Source: Mycolicibacterium brumae (GTDB lineage: Bacteria > Actinomycetota > Actinomycetes > Mycobacteriales > Mycobacteriaceae). From it: a stretch of 64,000 nt of DNA. A program made the position numbers and the translations under genes. Of the stretch, positions 1 to 8,049 are shown in pieces. The notes beneath the pieces were generated by a model, which saw nothing but the letters and a program-made list of their open reading frames with translations, had not been told where the DNA came from and made no database searches. Positions within the stretch are counted from its first letter, which is position 1; each line of letters starts with the position of its first letter. The stretch lies in the NCBI RefSeq assembly GCF_025215495.1, contig NZ_CP104302.1:496001-560000 (forward strand). Direction: 5' to 3'.

Positions 1-18
1 GCGAACCGCGGGGCATCG

Positions 19-327
19 GTGACACGGCCCACGGCGCAGCAGAACCGCGTCGTGGTTCCCGATGACGTGGAGGCCGTGGCGCAGCGGATCGTGGAGCAGA
101 CGACGATCACGCAGTCCGTCGAGGTGATCGGCGACGTGCTCACCCGCCACGCCGCCGGTGAGTCGCAGCGGCGGATCGCTGGGGCGACCAGCGTGTCGGC
201 CAGCACGGTCGGGCGGATCGTCAACGCCGCAGCGGAAGTGCAGTACGCGGACGCCCTGGGCGGTGCCGAGGCCGACCAGGACAGCGACCAGCCCGACCCC
301 GCGCGAGTCCTCGCCGCCGTCGGCTGA
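19..327 (+). CDS. Small HTH protein, possibly the C-terminal part of a larger gene
   Basis: GTG start at 19, but the frame is open to the window edge, so the true start may be upstream. The protein is hydrophilic and, around residues 48-72, has a GESQRRIA...VSASTVGRIV stretch that fits a helix-turn-helix (resolvase or sigma-like). The acidic tail ends in VLAAVG. It is followed directly by a strong terminator at 347-382. It could be the DNA-binding end of a replication initiator or a stand-alone regulator; neither can be shown from this sequence. Confidence 0.5.
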   Translation: MTRPTAQQNRVVVPDDVEAVAQRIVEQTTITQSVEVIGDVLTRHAAGESQRRIAGATSVSASTVGRIVNAAAEVQYADALGGAEADQDSDQPDPARVLAAVG

Positions 328-346
328 TCGCCGATACGCTCAACCC

Positions 347-382
347 GAAGCCCCGCCACAATCCCCCCTGTGGCGGGGCTTC
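347..382 (+). terminator. Rho-independent-type terminator
   Basis: Perfect 14-bp inverted repeat (GAAGCCCCGCCACA, 347-360, and its complement at 369-382) with an 8-base loop. It lies 20 bases after the stop of the HTH gene. It separates that gene from the iteron region and the next operon. A classical U-run is weak, as is common in high-GC actinobacteria. Confidence 0.75.
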
Positions 383-394
383 TTCATGCGCGGG

Positions 395-566
395 TTTGGG
401 TCGGTTTGGGTTCCAAGTTTGGGTTCTTGGCGCAGCAGCCGCGAAATCGTGGTGTTTGCGTTCCCGAAACTAGCTCTGAGCTGCACGAACAGAGCATCAC
501 GGGAGAGCTGAAATTGCAGCCTCCTGCCGCCGATCCTTGGGTTCGGTTGGGTCAGATGTTTGGGTT
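395..566 (+). repeat. Two three-copy TTGGGT iteron arrays in a 430-bp non-coding stretch
   Basis: The stretch 383-819 has no convincing gene. TTGGGT hexamers sit at 396, 406 and 419, and again at 537, 547 and 560. Both clusters use the same 10-bp then 13-bp spacing, and most copies extend to TTTGGGT. Such arrays are typical of replication iterons or of the short direct repeats (TRS/clt) bound by TraB-type DNA pumps in Streptomyces elements. A TraB-like gene lies 2.2 kb downstream in the operon that starts after this region. The function is inferred. Confidence 0.55.
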
Positions 567-819
567 CGCGTGGGTCGCCCTCGCGGCGTTCCCGACCCCG
601 TTTCAGAGTTTGCTACACGCCGAGCGCGGCGAACACCGCGGACCGTCGCCGACACCGCAGATCAAGTACGGCTCGCCAGCTCTCACGGCACTAATCACCG
701 CAGGTCACATGATGTCGTCACCGGGGGTAGCACGCCCAGAAGGGTGGTTTTGGAGAAGCCCGGTACCCTCCACTTTAAGCGCCTGCCTTCGGCGGCATTT
801 ATCTCTAAAGGAGTTTGCT

Positions 820-1086
820 ATGAGTATCCACGACATCCCCCTGGCCCCCGCCGCCGACTGCGGCGGCGTCCACTGCCCGACGCTGCATGAAGTGGTCGGG
901 GTCGGCTCCCCTGGCACCACTGGCGCCCTGGATCAAGTCGCCGAGTACCTCAACGCGATGGGGAGTCACGTCCCCTGGTACGCGACCCCTGGAGCCGTCG
1001 TCGCGCTCATCACGATCACCGTGATGACGCTGATGCTGGCTGGGCTGATCGGCTACCGCGTCCACGCCGCGCGGAGTGCACGATGA
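820..1086 (+). CDS. Small single-pass membrane protein
   Basis: Starts at ATG 820 behind AAAGGAG, the best ribosome site in the area. The 88-residue protein has a Cys-containing, probably extracytoplasmic N-terminal half and one membrane helix near residues 57-79 (AVVALITITVMTLMLAGLIG), then a short basic tail. It opens a five-gene operon ending in the FtsK/TraB ATPase and overlaps the next gene by 4 bp (ATGA). The family was not recognised. Its position suggests a membrane accessory of the DNA-transfer apparatus (inference). Confidence 0.75.
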   Translation: MSIHDIPLAPAADCGGVHCPTLHEVVGVGSPGTTGALDQVAEYLNAMGSHVPWYATPGAVVALITITVMTLMLAGLIGYRVHAARSAR

Positions 1087-1349
1087 ACCGCTGCGCCGTG
1101 GCGCTCGGCGCCTTCGTCCTCACTGCCGGATTCGCCGTCGCCGTTCCGACCCCGATGGCGAGCGCGAGCCCGTGCGAGAGCGGCCAGATCCCGTTCATCG
1201 AAAAGACGACTGGGCGCGTCACGTGCATGACCTGCCCAGCGGGGACCACAGCGCTCCCCAGCGGCTGGTGCCAGCGCAACGGAACCGGCCGCGCGCCGAG
1301 CGCACCGAGCACGTCGGAGTCGCGCGGTGGAGGGAGCGCCACGACATGA
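1083..1349 (+). CDS. Small secreted Cys-containing protein
   Basis: An 88-residue protein with a Sec-type signal: MNRC, then a hydrophobic stretch to about residue 27 ending in MASASP. The mature part has four cysteines (CES...CMTC...WC), so disulfides or metal binding are likely, followed by a Ser/Gly/Thr-rich tail. It is coupled by ATGA overlaps to both neighbours in the membrane-protein/FtsK operon. The family was not recognised. A cell-surface role in conjugation is possible but unproven. Confidence 0.75.
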   Translation: MNRCAVALGAFVLTAGFAVAVPTPMASASPCESGQIPFIEKTTGRVTCMTCPAGTTALPSGWCQRNGTGRAPSAPSTSESRGGGSATT

Positions 1350-2323
1350 CGTACCCAAGCGATCCCGCCTACGCAGAGGACTACAACGGGTACACCGACG
1401 GCGCGCCCGACCACGCCGCTGGATACCCCGTCAGGCGCCCGAGGCTTTGGCACGCGCTCGCGCTCGCTGCCGTAACGGCGTGGGTGTTGATGTCGTTGAT
1501 CCGGCCGTCCAGTTGTGACGCGCTCGCCGCGAACTCGCCGAGCATCCCGATGCCGACCCCACCGACCACCACGGCGCCCGCCTGGGCCGATTCGCCAGTG
1601 ACGATCTCCGCGCGTCCCGGAGCCACCGCAGACGGATTCGCGCAGTGCCAGGTGCTCGGCACCCGGCTGGAGCGGCTGGAGTGCTTGACGGACAGCGATC
1701 AGATATACCCCGTGCCGCAATACGAATCGTGGCGCTCGGCGTCGGCGAGCGCGGAGTCGAGCTACGCCAGCGCCACCTCGTCGGCGGCGTCGGCCCAGGC
1801 GTCAGCAAACTCCGCGCACCGCGCGGCGGTGGACAAGTGCCAGGGCTCGCGGGGCGGGTTCTCGGGCGTCCTGCAGTGGCTGGCGATCATCCTGAGCATC
1901 GGCTCGGTGATCATCGGATGGCGACGCATGAAGGTCTACGTAAAGCACAAGCGGGACTGTCTCGCGGTCGACCAGTTCGACCGCACATATCCCGAGGGGG
2001 AGGAGTGGCGGGCTCGCCACGAGGAGTTGGAGGCGGTCGTCCCAGCCGCGTATGACGCGGCCAGCGAAGCATTTTCGCAGCGCATCCACTGGTTCGGCGG
2101 CAACCCAGTTGCCGACGAAGGGCGGGCTGATCGCTACCACGACGTCGCCACGCGAGCGAACGCTGAGAGGAAGCGTCGCCTCGGCGGCGGATGGGTGCCT
2201 GGCATGGGTGGCGACGGCGATCTGCCCGAACCGAAACTGCCGCCGCAGACTCCCGCAACCCCGACCGCGCAGAGCGCCGGTGATTGGCGCGCGGCGCTCG
2301 CATCCGACAGTGAGGACTGGTGA
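1346..2323 (+). CDS. Membrane protein of the transfer operon
   Basis: A 325-residue protein with a hydrophilic N-terminus and a membrane helix near residues 34-51. An extracytoplasmic segment follows with an Ala/Ser-rich, probably helical stretch (SASASAESSYASATSSAASA, about residues 132-151). A second helix lies near 174-190 and a charged cytoplasmic domain ends in AALASDSEDW. The two-helix layout with cytoplasmic ends resembles hydrophobic Spd-type spread proteins of actinomycete elements, but no family motif is seen. It overlaps both neighbours by 4 bp, so it is translated with the FtsK/TraB gene. Confidence 0.75.
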   Translation: MTYPSDPAYAEDYNGYTDGAPDHAAGYPVRRPRLWHALALAAVTAWVLMSLIRPSSCDALAANSPSIPMPTPPTTTAPAWADSPVTISARPGATADGFAQCQVLGTRLERLECLTDSDQIYPVPQYESWRSASASAESSYASATSSAASAQASANSAHRAAVDKCQGSRGGFSGVLQWLAIILSIGSVIIGWRRMKVYVKHKRDCLAVDQFDRTYPEGEEWRARHEELEAVVPAAYDAASEAFSQRIHWFGGNPVADEGRADRYHDVATRANAERKRRLGGGWVPGMGGDGDLPEPKLPPQTPATPTAQSAGDWRAALASDSEDW

Positions 2324-2784
2324 ACATGAACCCCCTGCTGAACCGCAACACCGTGACCGCCCTGGCCGCGCTGTCCGGCACCCTCGCCGTCTGGACGGCG
2401 ACCGCGACCAACTTGGGAGCGTCCTCCGCGCTCCGTCACGTCGCGACCACGGCGGTGCTGGCCGTCGTCTCCGTCGCGCTGTGGATGCTGCGACCCGAGG
2501 ATGACGACCAGCCGCCACGGCCCACCTACCGGCGCGGGCCGTCCCTCCGCGAGCGCCTGGCCGCGCTCACGCAACCAGCACCGCTCCCACACCGGCCCGC
2601 CTCGCGGTACCCGGGCCACGGCGCACCCCCTGCACCAGCTCCGTCGCCGACCCCTGAGCCCACCTCGTACCCCGAACCGCCGACCCCTGAGCCCGCACCA
2701 CCGGCAGCGCCGACCTTCCGCGCCGACGGCGAGTTCAGCCATCTCGATTCGGTCTTCGGGCACGACAAAGACGGAGGCCAGTGA
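2320..2784 (+). CDS. Proline-rich two-helix membrane protein
   Basis: A 154-residue protein starting at GTG 2320, overlapping the upstream stop (GTGA). Two short hydrophobic helices (about residues 10-30 and 37-57) are followed by a long Pro/Thr/Glu-rich cytoplasmic tail with PEPTSYPEPPTPEPAPP-like repeats. Such tails often act as tethers. It overlaps the ATPase gene start by 4 bp, which fits a partner anchoring the DNA pump at the membrane (inference). No family was recognised. Confidence 0.75.
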   Translation: MNMNPLLNRNTVTALAALSGTLAVWTATATNLGASSALRHVATTAVLAVVSVALWMLRPEDDDQPPRPTYRRGPSLRERLAALTQPAPLPHRPASRYPGHGAPPAPAPSPTPEPTSYPEPPTPEPAPPAAPTFRADGEFSHLDSVFGHDKDGGQ

Positions 2785-4820
2785 CCATGGGCGTAGGACG
2801 GTTCCTGCTTGACACGGGTGTAGAAGCCGCCAAGTGGAAGATGATGGGGCCAGGCGCGAGGGGCACCCACAACCGCTTGGCGATGGACGCCGCGCTCCAG
2901 CACCAACGGCACCAAATCTCTGCGGTGTACAACGGGCCGAAGGAGGAGCAGGCGGCGGCGGAACGCGCCGCGAAGGAGCAGCAAAGGCAGCACGAAGCAT
3001 GGGAAAAGCAGCGCCGAGCCGAGCTGGCCGAGCAGGAAAAAGCGGCCTGGCGCGAATGGGCCGCAGCCCCGCGCTACAGCGGCGGGAACAGCCACCCCGA
3101 CCCGATCCGCGTGCTACATCACCGCGCGGGGAAAGTGCCGGTGGCAGTGCTCCCACCGCCGGACAGCGGCGATCCCGCGCTCATCAACGGCGCCCGCGCC
3201 CTGGTTCACCAGCGGCCCGAGCTGGCGACGGACGAGCGGTTCATGGAGAAAGCGCGGCTGGCCGACGCCGCGTGGCCTGATGTGCGGAGCCGCTACGGAT
3301 CGCTGCTGGCCGCGATCCGCGACGAAGCGTGGTGGGCGTCCGTGTGCGCCCCCGTCGCAGCGGGCACGCCGCACGTCGCTATCCGCGTGGACAGCGAGCA
3401 CGCATGGACTGGGCAGTACGCCACTGGACGCGAGAAGATCGTCACTTACGACCTCCCCGTCGTCGCCGGGCTCAAGGTCGCCGGTGATGGTCTTCGCATC
3501 CGCATCGCGCCGCGCGTAGGCGACAACGGGGCGAGGTGGAAGAAATCCCTGGAGCACATTCGCGCGGCTTTCAAGGCCGTCGGCGCGCCCGCCGGGAACA
3601 TGTCGATCACCGAGGACGGCAGCGGCGCCATCGTGATACGACTCAACGACCGTGATCCGCTCTCCGATGCGGTGCAGATCGACCACATCTACGACCCCGA
3701 GCGGTTCCGCTCCCTGCTGGGTGTGACGGCCTCGGGTGAACCCGCGTGGATCACCTGGAAGGGGTCGTCGGGACTCGTGGTGGGCGGAGTGCCGGGATCG
3801 GGCAAAACGGCGTCGATGCTTCCCGTTTTCGCTGCCATGCGCGGCGAGGTGGAGCTGCACATCTTCGACGGGAAGTCGGGCTTCGACTTGCATCCGTTGA
3901 GGCATATCGCGGCGACGTATGACCGCAGCGGCGACGTCGCGGCGCCGCTGGAGACCCTGCGCCGTCTCGACCGGCTGCGGGTGGAGCGGGCCGAGGCGCT
4001 CTACGCGCGCGAGGGAATCAACAACTTCTGGAACTCCGACTTGGCGACCCGCCGCCGCCTGGGCGTCAAGCCGGTGTTCGTCGTGCTCGACGAGGTGCAG
4101 ACGTGGACGGACACCGGCGGTATGGACAAGGCGACCAAGGCCGTCGCCGAGGAGATCACCGCGCTGATCCGCACGCTGATCCAGAAGGGCCGCAGCGCGG
4201 GCATCGTGACGATCCTGACCACACAGAAGCCAGACGCGACGACGATCCCGACGAAAGTGCGCGACAACGCCGCGCTGAAGCTGGCTTTCAAGGTCAGCAC
4301 CCCCGAGCAGGCCATCACGATCCTCGGAAAGCAAGCGCCAGACGCACCCGATCCGACCGAAATCCCGATGAGCGCCAAGGGGCGGTTCGTGATGGAAACC
4401 GAGGGGCAGGGAACCATCCTCGGACAGGCCGGGTACCGCGATCCCGACGACCTCGAATCGGAACTGGCCGACGCCGAGCCAGTGGAGGATCAGGCAGCGG
4501 TGGCCGAGCGGCTGACGGCCCCCGAACCCACGACCGCCCCCGTGCTGACCGTGGTTCCCGACGTCGTGGAGCCTGCACCCGTGCCGACCCCCGACCCGCT
4601 GGCCGCGCTGATCCCGAGCGCCGAGGAAATCGCGCAGATGACGGTCGCCGAGCGCATCGAGGTCATGCGTCTCGTCGCGCAGCTTCGGGGCAGCGATCCC
4701 GCCCCCGTGGTGGAGGTTCCCGCCGCGATGGTCGAGCCATCCGAGCTAGTGAAGCCCACACGGCGCACCCGCGCGGCCAAGACCGCCGAGACCGTCGTCA
4801 ACGACACCCCCGATTTCTGA
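2781..4820 (+). CDS. FtsK/SpoIIIE (TraB-like) DNA translocase
   Basis: A 679-residue P-loop ATPase, GTG start 2781 (ATG two codons later). The N-terminus is a charged coiled coil (residues 50-95) without clear membrane helices, so membrane attachment may come from the coupled upstream proteins. The motor domain has Walker A GVPGSGKT near residue 336 and Walker B VFVVLDEVQ near 433. An FtsK-type segment follows with ALIRTLIQKGRSAGIVTILTTQKP and PTKVRDN. The C-terminal third is acidic and Pro-rich and ends in a basic KPTRRTRAAK tail. Known relatives move double-stranded DNA between actinomycete cells. Confidence 0.9.
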   Translation: MTMGVGRFLLDTGVEAAKWKMMGPGARGTHNRLAMDAALQHQRHQISAVYNGPKEEQAAAERAAKEQQRQHEAWEKQRRAELAEQEKAAWREWAAAPRYSGGNSHPDPIRVLHHRAGKVPVAVLPPPDSGDPALINGARALVHQRPELATDERFMEKARLADAAWPDVRSRYGSLLAAIRDEAWWASVCAPVAAGTPHVAIRVDSEHAWTGQYATGREKIVTYDLPVVAGLKVAGDGLRIRIAPRVGDNGARWKKSLEHIRAAFKAVGAPAGNMSITEDGSGAIVIRLNDRDPLSDAVQIDHIYDPERFRSLLGVTASGEPAWITWKGSSGLVVGGVPGSGKTASMLPVFAAMRGEVELHIFDGKSGFDLHPLRHIAATYDRSGDVAAPLETLRRLDRLRVERAEALYAREGINNFWNSDLATRRRLGVKPVFVVLDEVQTWTDTGGMDKATKAVAEEITALIRTLIQKGRSAGIVTILTTQKPDATTIPTKVRDNAALKLAFKVSTPEQAITILGKQAPDAPDPTEIPMSAKGRFVMETEGQGTILGQAGYRDPDDLESELADAEPVEDQAAVAERLTAPEPTTAPVLTVVPDVVEPAPVPTPDPLAALIPSAEEIAQMTVAERIEVMRLVAQLRGSDPAPVVEVPAAMVEPSELVKPTRRTRAAKTAETVVNDTPDF

Positions 4821-4833
4821 GAAGGACTGAGCA

Positions 4834-5574
4834 GTGACCCGCACCGTTTTCGCCGTGGACGTGACCACGAGCGTCGTCAGCATCGCCCGCGTGCAGGAGA
4901 CCGACGGCCCCGCGATTCCAGCAGTGAGCTGGATCGACCCGCCGTCGTTCGGCGGGTCGCACCGCCCCCTGACGACCTGGCAGAAAGCCTGCGAGGTGGC
5001 CGACGAGGTGGTCGCCAAGATCACCTCAGCGGGAAACCCCACGATGGTGGTCATGGCAAAGCAGCAGTGGGGGCCGACAGCGCCGTGGAAACTGCGGGGG
5101 AACTCGCGGGCGTCGCTCCCAGGTGACCCGAGCGCACAGCGCCGCATCCAGATCCACACGCTGATCGAAGACCGGCTGCACCGCCTCGGCGTGCCCGTCG
5201 CCGAGTTTCCCTACGTCACGGCCTTGAAGTGGGCCAGGGGCTACGGCGAGAAGGGGCGCGGCGGTGAGGTGATGACCGCGCTGACCGACTACGTGGCCTC
5301 CACCTGGGGAATCGAGCAGCGCACCGAGATCGGACGGGACGGCAAACCGCACACCCGCAGCTTCCGTCCAGCAGTGGCCGTCCTCGCCGCCATCGGCGCG
5401 ATGGCTGTCGGTGTTGAGGTGGCGGGGATCGAGGTCACGGACGCCCGCCTGGGGATGCTGGACGCGGCCAAGAACGCGATGATCCAGTGGCCCGCCGAGT
5501 TCGTCCCGCCGTCCACCCCCGCGTCGTGGGATGAGCGCAGGAGGCATCCCGAGGTGCTCACCGTCGGGGTTTGA
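4834..5574 (+). CDS. RuvC/RNase H-fold-like protein with degenerate active site
   Basis: A 246-residue protein 13 bp after the FtsK gene. The N-terminus FAVDVTTSVVSIARV fits the first strand of a RuvC-like fold with Asp at position 9. The segment around residues 110-150 (IEDRLHRLGVPVAEFPYVTALKWARGYGEKGRGG) strongly resembles the helix, strand and Lys-rich loop of phage RuvC-like resolvases. The later acidic residues expected for catalysis are not obvious: VVMAKQQW and RPAVAVLAAIGAMAVG stand where Glu and Asp would be expected. It is either a divergent resolvase or a non-catalytic DNA-binding derivative. The fold is inferred by pattern only. Confidence 0.55.
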   Translation: MTRTVFAVDVTTSVVSIARVQETDGPAIPAVSWIDPPSFGGSHRPLTTWQKACEVADEVVAKITSAGNPTMVVMAKQQWGPTAPWKLRGNSRASLPGDPSAQRRIQIHTLIEDRLHRLGVPVAEFPYVTALKWARGYGEKGRGGEVMTALTDYVASTWGIEQRTEIGRDGKPHTRSFRPAVAVLAAIGAMAVGVEVAGIEVTDARLGMLDAAKNAMIQWPAEFVPPSTPASWDERRRHPEVLTVGV

Positions 5575-5681
5575 CCCGACAACGGGCGCAGACGCGCCCC
5601 AGGCGGCTGCGCCGCCCGATCCGTGCAACCCTGCACCCGCGGGCGGCGATCCGCGTCGCCCATCGACGCCCAGGAGGAGCC

Positions 5682-5840
5682 ATGTCCGATCAACCCGCCG
5701 CAGCTAAGAAGTTCTGCATCGAGCCCCACAACGAACGCACCGATACCGCGACGTCGATGCCGCCGAAGAACGACGACGACCCGCCGCGCCTGGGAGCCCG
5801 GCTTCGCATGCCTATGCAGGGAGACGCCGAGGGTCGCTGA
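5682..5840 (+). CDS. Small hydrophilic hypothetical protein
   Basis: A 52-residue ORF starting at ATG 5682 with an AGGAGG ribosome site 5 bases upstream, which supports real translation. The product is charged, Pro-rich and without a recognised domain. It sits between the RuvC-like gene and the RHH/methyltransferase pair on the same strand. Confidence 0.5.
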   Translation: MSDQPAAAKKFCIEPHNERTDTATSMPPKNDDDPPRLGARLRMPMQGDAEGR

Positions 5841-5939
5841 CCCCGAGACAGCACCAGGGCGCGCCGTCATGCTGGCACGCCGACACGCCCTGCTGCTGGC
5901 CTCCACGGAAACAGCCGTCAGCGGGGTTACCTTGACGCC

Positions 5940-6095
5940 GTGACCGCACCCGCAGAGACCATGACCAAGCTGACGATCCGCCTCGACACCGCGCTGCACA
6001 AGAGGATCAGGATTGCGGGGATCGAGCACGACGTGAGCGTGCAAACCCTGGTGACAGAAGCGATCGAGAAACACCTCTCCACCCTCGGCGCGTGA
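5940..6095 (+). CDS. Ribbon-helix-helix DNA-binding protein
   Basis: A 51-residue ORF from GTG 5940, or ATG at 5961 inside it. The core MTKLTIRLDTALHKRIRIAG, then HDVSVQTLVTEAIEKHL, is a textbook Arc/CopG-type ribbon-helix-helix: one strand then two helices. It overlaps the methyltransferase start by 4 bp (GTGA), so the two are co-translated. The same motif recurs at the methyltransferase C-terminus. It probably acts as a repressor or DNA-targeting partner of that enzyme (inference). Confidence 0.7.
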   Translation: MTAPAETMTKLTIRLDTALHKRIRIAGIEHDVSVQTLVTEAIEKHLSTLGA

Positions 6096-7120
6096 TCCTC
6101 GACCTGTTCTCTGGCGCGGGCGGCTGGCTGGAGGGTCTGCTTACCCTGCATCCTGGCACCGATCACCTCGGCGTCGAAATCGACCCCGACGCGGTGACGA
6201 CCTCGCGCGCCGCCGGACACACGGTGATCGCCGCTGACATCACCGCGCTCGACCCCGCGACGTTTGGCCCGATCATCGGCATGACTGGCAGCCCACCGTG
6301 CCAGCCGTTCTCGGTGGCTGGTGCTGGTGAAGGACGGGCCGCGCTCGACAGAGTGGTGAGTGCCGTGCGCGGTCGCCTACCGCGACTCGACGCCAAGACA
6401 CGGCTCACGGTTGAACCGCTGCGGTGGGTGAAAGCGCTGACCCCCGAGTGGATCTGCATGGAGCAGGTGGTGCCCGTCTTGCCCGTGTGGAGGGTCTACG
6501 CGGAGAGGCTCGAAGCGCTGGGCTACCACGCCGTGACTGGTGTGCTGACCGCCGCCGATTACGGCGTCCCGCAGGATCGGCGCCGCGCGGTGCTCATCGC
6601 CAGCCGTGTGGGCGAGGTTCGGCTCCCCGAACCGACGGCTCGCGTGAGCATGGGCACGGCGTTGGGAATCAGGGATGACCGGGTATTGCGATCCAACTAC
6701 TCGGGACACGTCGCGGGCGGGGGAAGGACGGCAGCAGAGCGGGGCCGGACTATCCGGCGGCTCGACGAGCCCGCCGTGACGATCACCCGCCGCGCGCCTC
6801 AATGGCAGTGGCCTGACGGGAGGCGAGTCACGCTCACGCCAGCGGAGTGCGGTGTCCTGCAAGGATTCCCGCGTGACTACCCGTGGTCGGGCACGGTCAG
6901 CGCGCAGCGGTTGCAGGCGGGCAACGCGGTTCCGCCTGGGCTGGCCGCACCGCTCATTCGCGCGGCGAGTCACCCCGTCGGACGCAAGCCGAAGCCGAGC
7001 ATGACCGAACTCAGCGTTCGCATCCCGAGCGACCTCCACAAGCGGCTGCGACTGGCCGCTGTCGAACAGGGCGTGTCAGCGGGAGCACTTGCGGCAGAGG
7101 CACTCTCAGCGATCAGGTGA
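6092..7120 (+). CDS. C5-cytosine DNA methyltransferase with C-terminal RHH domain
   Basis: A 342-residue Dcm/HpaII-type enzyme, GTG start. It transfers a methyl group from S-adenosylmethionine to cytosine C5 in DNA. Motif I DLFSGAGG is at residues 4-11, motif IV GSPPCQPFS near 65-74 with the catalytic Cys, motif VI MEQV, motif VIII QDRRR, and motif X near GNAVPP. Residues 304-342 (MTELSVRIPSDLHKRLRLAA...) form a ribbon-helix-helix that copies the separate RHH protein upstream. No restriction enzyme gene is adjacent, so it appears solitary, perhaps protecting or regulating the element. Confidence 0.9.
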   Translation: MILDLFSGAGGWLEGLLTLHPGTDHLGVEIDPDAVTTSRAAGHTVIAADITALDPATFGPIIGMTGSPPCQPFSVAGAGEGRAALDRVVSAVRGRLPRLDAKTRLTVEPLRWVKALTPEWICMEQVVPVLPVWRVYAERLEALGYHAVTGVLTAADYGVPQDRRRAVLIASRVGEVRLPEPTARVSMGTALGIRDDRVLRSNYSGHVAGGGRTAAERGRTIRRLDEPAVTITRRAPQWQWPDGRRVTLTPAECGVLQGFPRDYPWSGTVSAQRLQAGNAVPPGLAAPLIRAASHPVGRKPKPSMTELSVRIPSDLHKRLRLAAVEQGVSAGALAAEALSAIR

Positions 7121-7448
7121 GGTACCGCACGACGGCCAACCGAAGTCGCGCATCCACCCACTCTGCCGCCGCGCCCTCCAAGAAATCCCGCAGCTCATCC
7201 GCCCCCGAAAACGCGGTCACCGGCACCGCCAACCACCGCGACGCTTGCCGCCGTGCCGACACCAGATCCGCGTAGGTCTCCCGCAGCTCATCGAACGCCC
7301 CACGCCGCGAGACTGGCGGCACATCGGCAGCCGTCAGCTCACCACCGGCGGCGAGAAACGCGGCCAACCTGGCATGGAGGTCGTCGGCGTCGGACACCTG
7401 CTGAGCATCCCACGCTGGGGAGGCTGGGACATGATTATGCGAGGTCAA
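7113..7448 (-). CDS. Hypothetical element protein
   Basis: A 111-residue protein, TTG start at 7448 chosen because it overlaps the upstream stop (TTGA). Largely helical and acidic; no domain recognised. It is the last gene of a minus-strand operon and overlaps the 3' end of the methyltransferase gene by 8 bp in convergent orientation. Confidence 0.65.
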   Translation of the reverse strand: MTSHNHVPASPAWDAQQVSDADDLHARLAAFLAAGGELTAADVPPVSRRGAFDELRETYADLVSARRQASRWLAVPVTAFSGADELRDFLEGAAAEWVDARLRLAVVRYLT

Positions 7449-7753
7449 GCGGCCAAACGCGCCTGAAGCGCCTCCGCCAGCACCCGCCTCTCCGCAGCGT
7501 GGCCCCGACGATCCTCAATGTCGGCCAGCCGCGCAGAGATCGCCGCCAGAGACCGCCCCGCGCACCAGCGCGCGGCATCCCGTTCCTGCTCTTGCTGGGC
7601 AGCCCTGTACCGAGCAGCGCACGCCCGGTTGTCAGCTCGCCGTAGCGACACCGCTTCGGCCAGCGCGATCTTCTCGGCGCGGGTAGTCGGGGTCGGGCGG
7701 CGCCCGCCGCTGCACGGGCAACGGTGGCCACCCTGGGCGATTGCTTTGCACAT
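7445..7753 (-). CDS. Hypothetical protein with N-terminal Cys/His cluster
   Basis: A 102-residue protein. The N-terminus MCKAIAQGGHRCPCSGGRR has three Cys and one His that could form a small zinc site. The rest is an Arg/Ala-rich helix with many charged residues, likely a coiled coil. Similar GG-RC-C starts occur in phage and mobile-element proteins of actinobacteria, of unknown function. Coupled to the downstream gene by a 4-bp overlap. Confidence 0.65.
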   Translation of the reverse strand: MCKAIAQGGHRCPCSGGRRPTPTTRAEKIALAEAVSLRRADNRACAARYRAAQQEQERDAARWCAGRSLAAISARLADIEDRRGHAAERRVLAEALQARLAA

Positions 7754-8049
7754 GGGGACATCGTGGCGTCAAGCAGGGAAAATCATGTCCCAGGCGTGCG
7801 CGCCCGGGTGACGAGTAGGTGGGTAGCGCACCACTCCCGCCGAGCCCGACCGCTCCACGGGACACGGTGCAACTTCTCTGGCTGCCCGCGGTCATCCCGA
7901 CCCACGGTGCTCATAGCTCGATGCTCGTTTCCGGTGCGCGCTGGAGGGGTCATCCCGATCCGCGACTTTTGGTGCGGGGCACGAGTGAAAAGTGAAGTGG
8001 CCCCTGCATCGTGGGTGATGCAGGGGCCGTGTCACGGGGGCATATCCCG
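7754..8049. other. Non-coding gap between two minus-strand gene groups
   Basis: No ORF here has a plausible start, composition or ribosome site. The only clear structure is the hairpin at 7999-8028. A promoter for the two genes at 7113-7753 probably lies near 7760-7850, but no consensus boxes are convincing. Confidence 0.5.
7999..8028 (-). terminator. Hairpin terminator downstream of the small redox-like gene
   Basis: Perfect 12-bp stem (GGCCCCTGCATC at 7999-8010 and GATGCAGGGGCC at 8017-8028) with a 6-base loop. It lies just past the stop of the 38-codon minus-strand gene at 8050. It likely ends the minus-strand transcript. Confidence 0.7.

Noticed and set aside
3114..4334. 406-codon minus-strand open frame inside the FtsK gene
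   Set aside because: Antisense shadow of high-GC coding sequence; no ribosome site or recognisable domain, while the plus strand has clear Walker motifs.
6092..7120. Restriction-modification system
   Set aside because: No endonuclease-like gene is adjacent; neighbours are the RHH gene and small unknown proteins, so only a solitary methyltransferase is supported.
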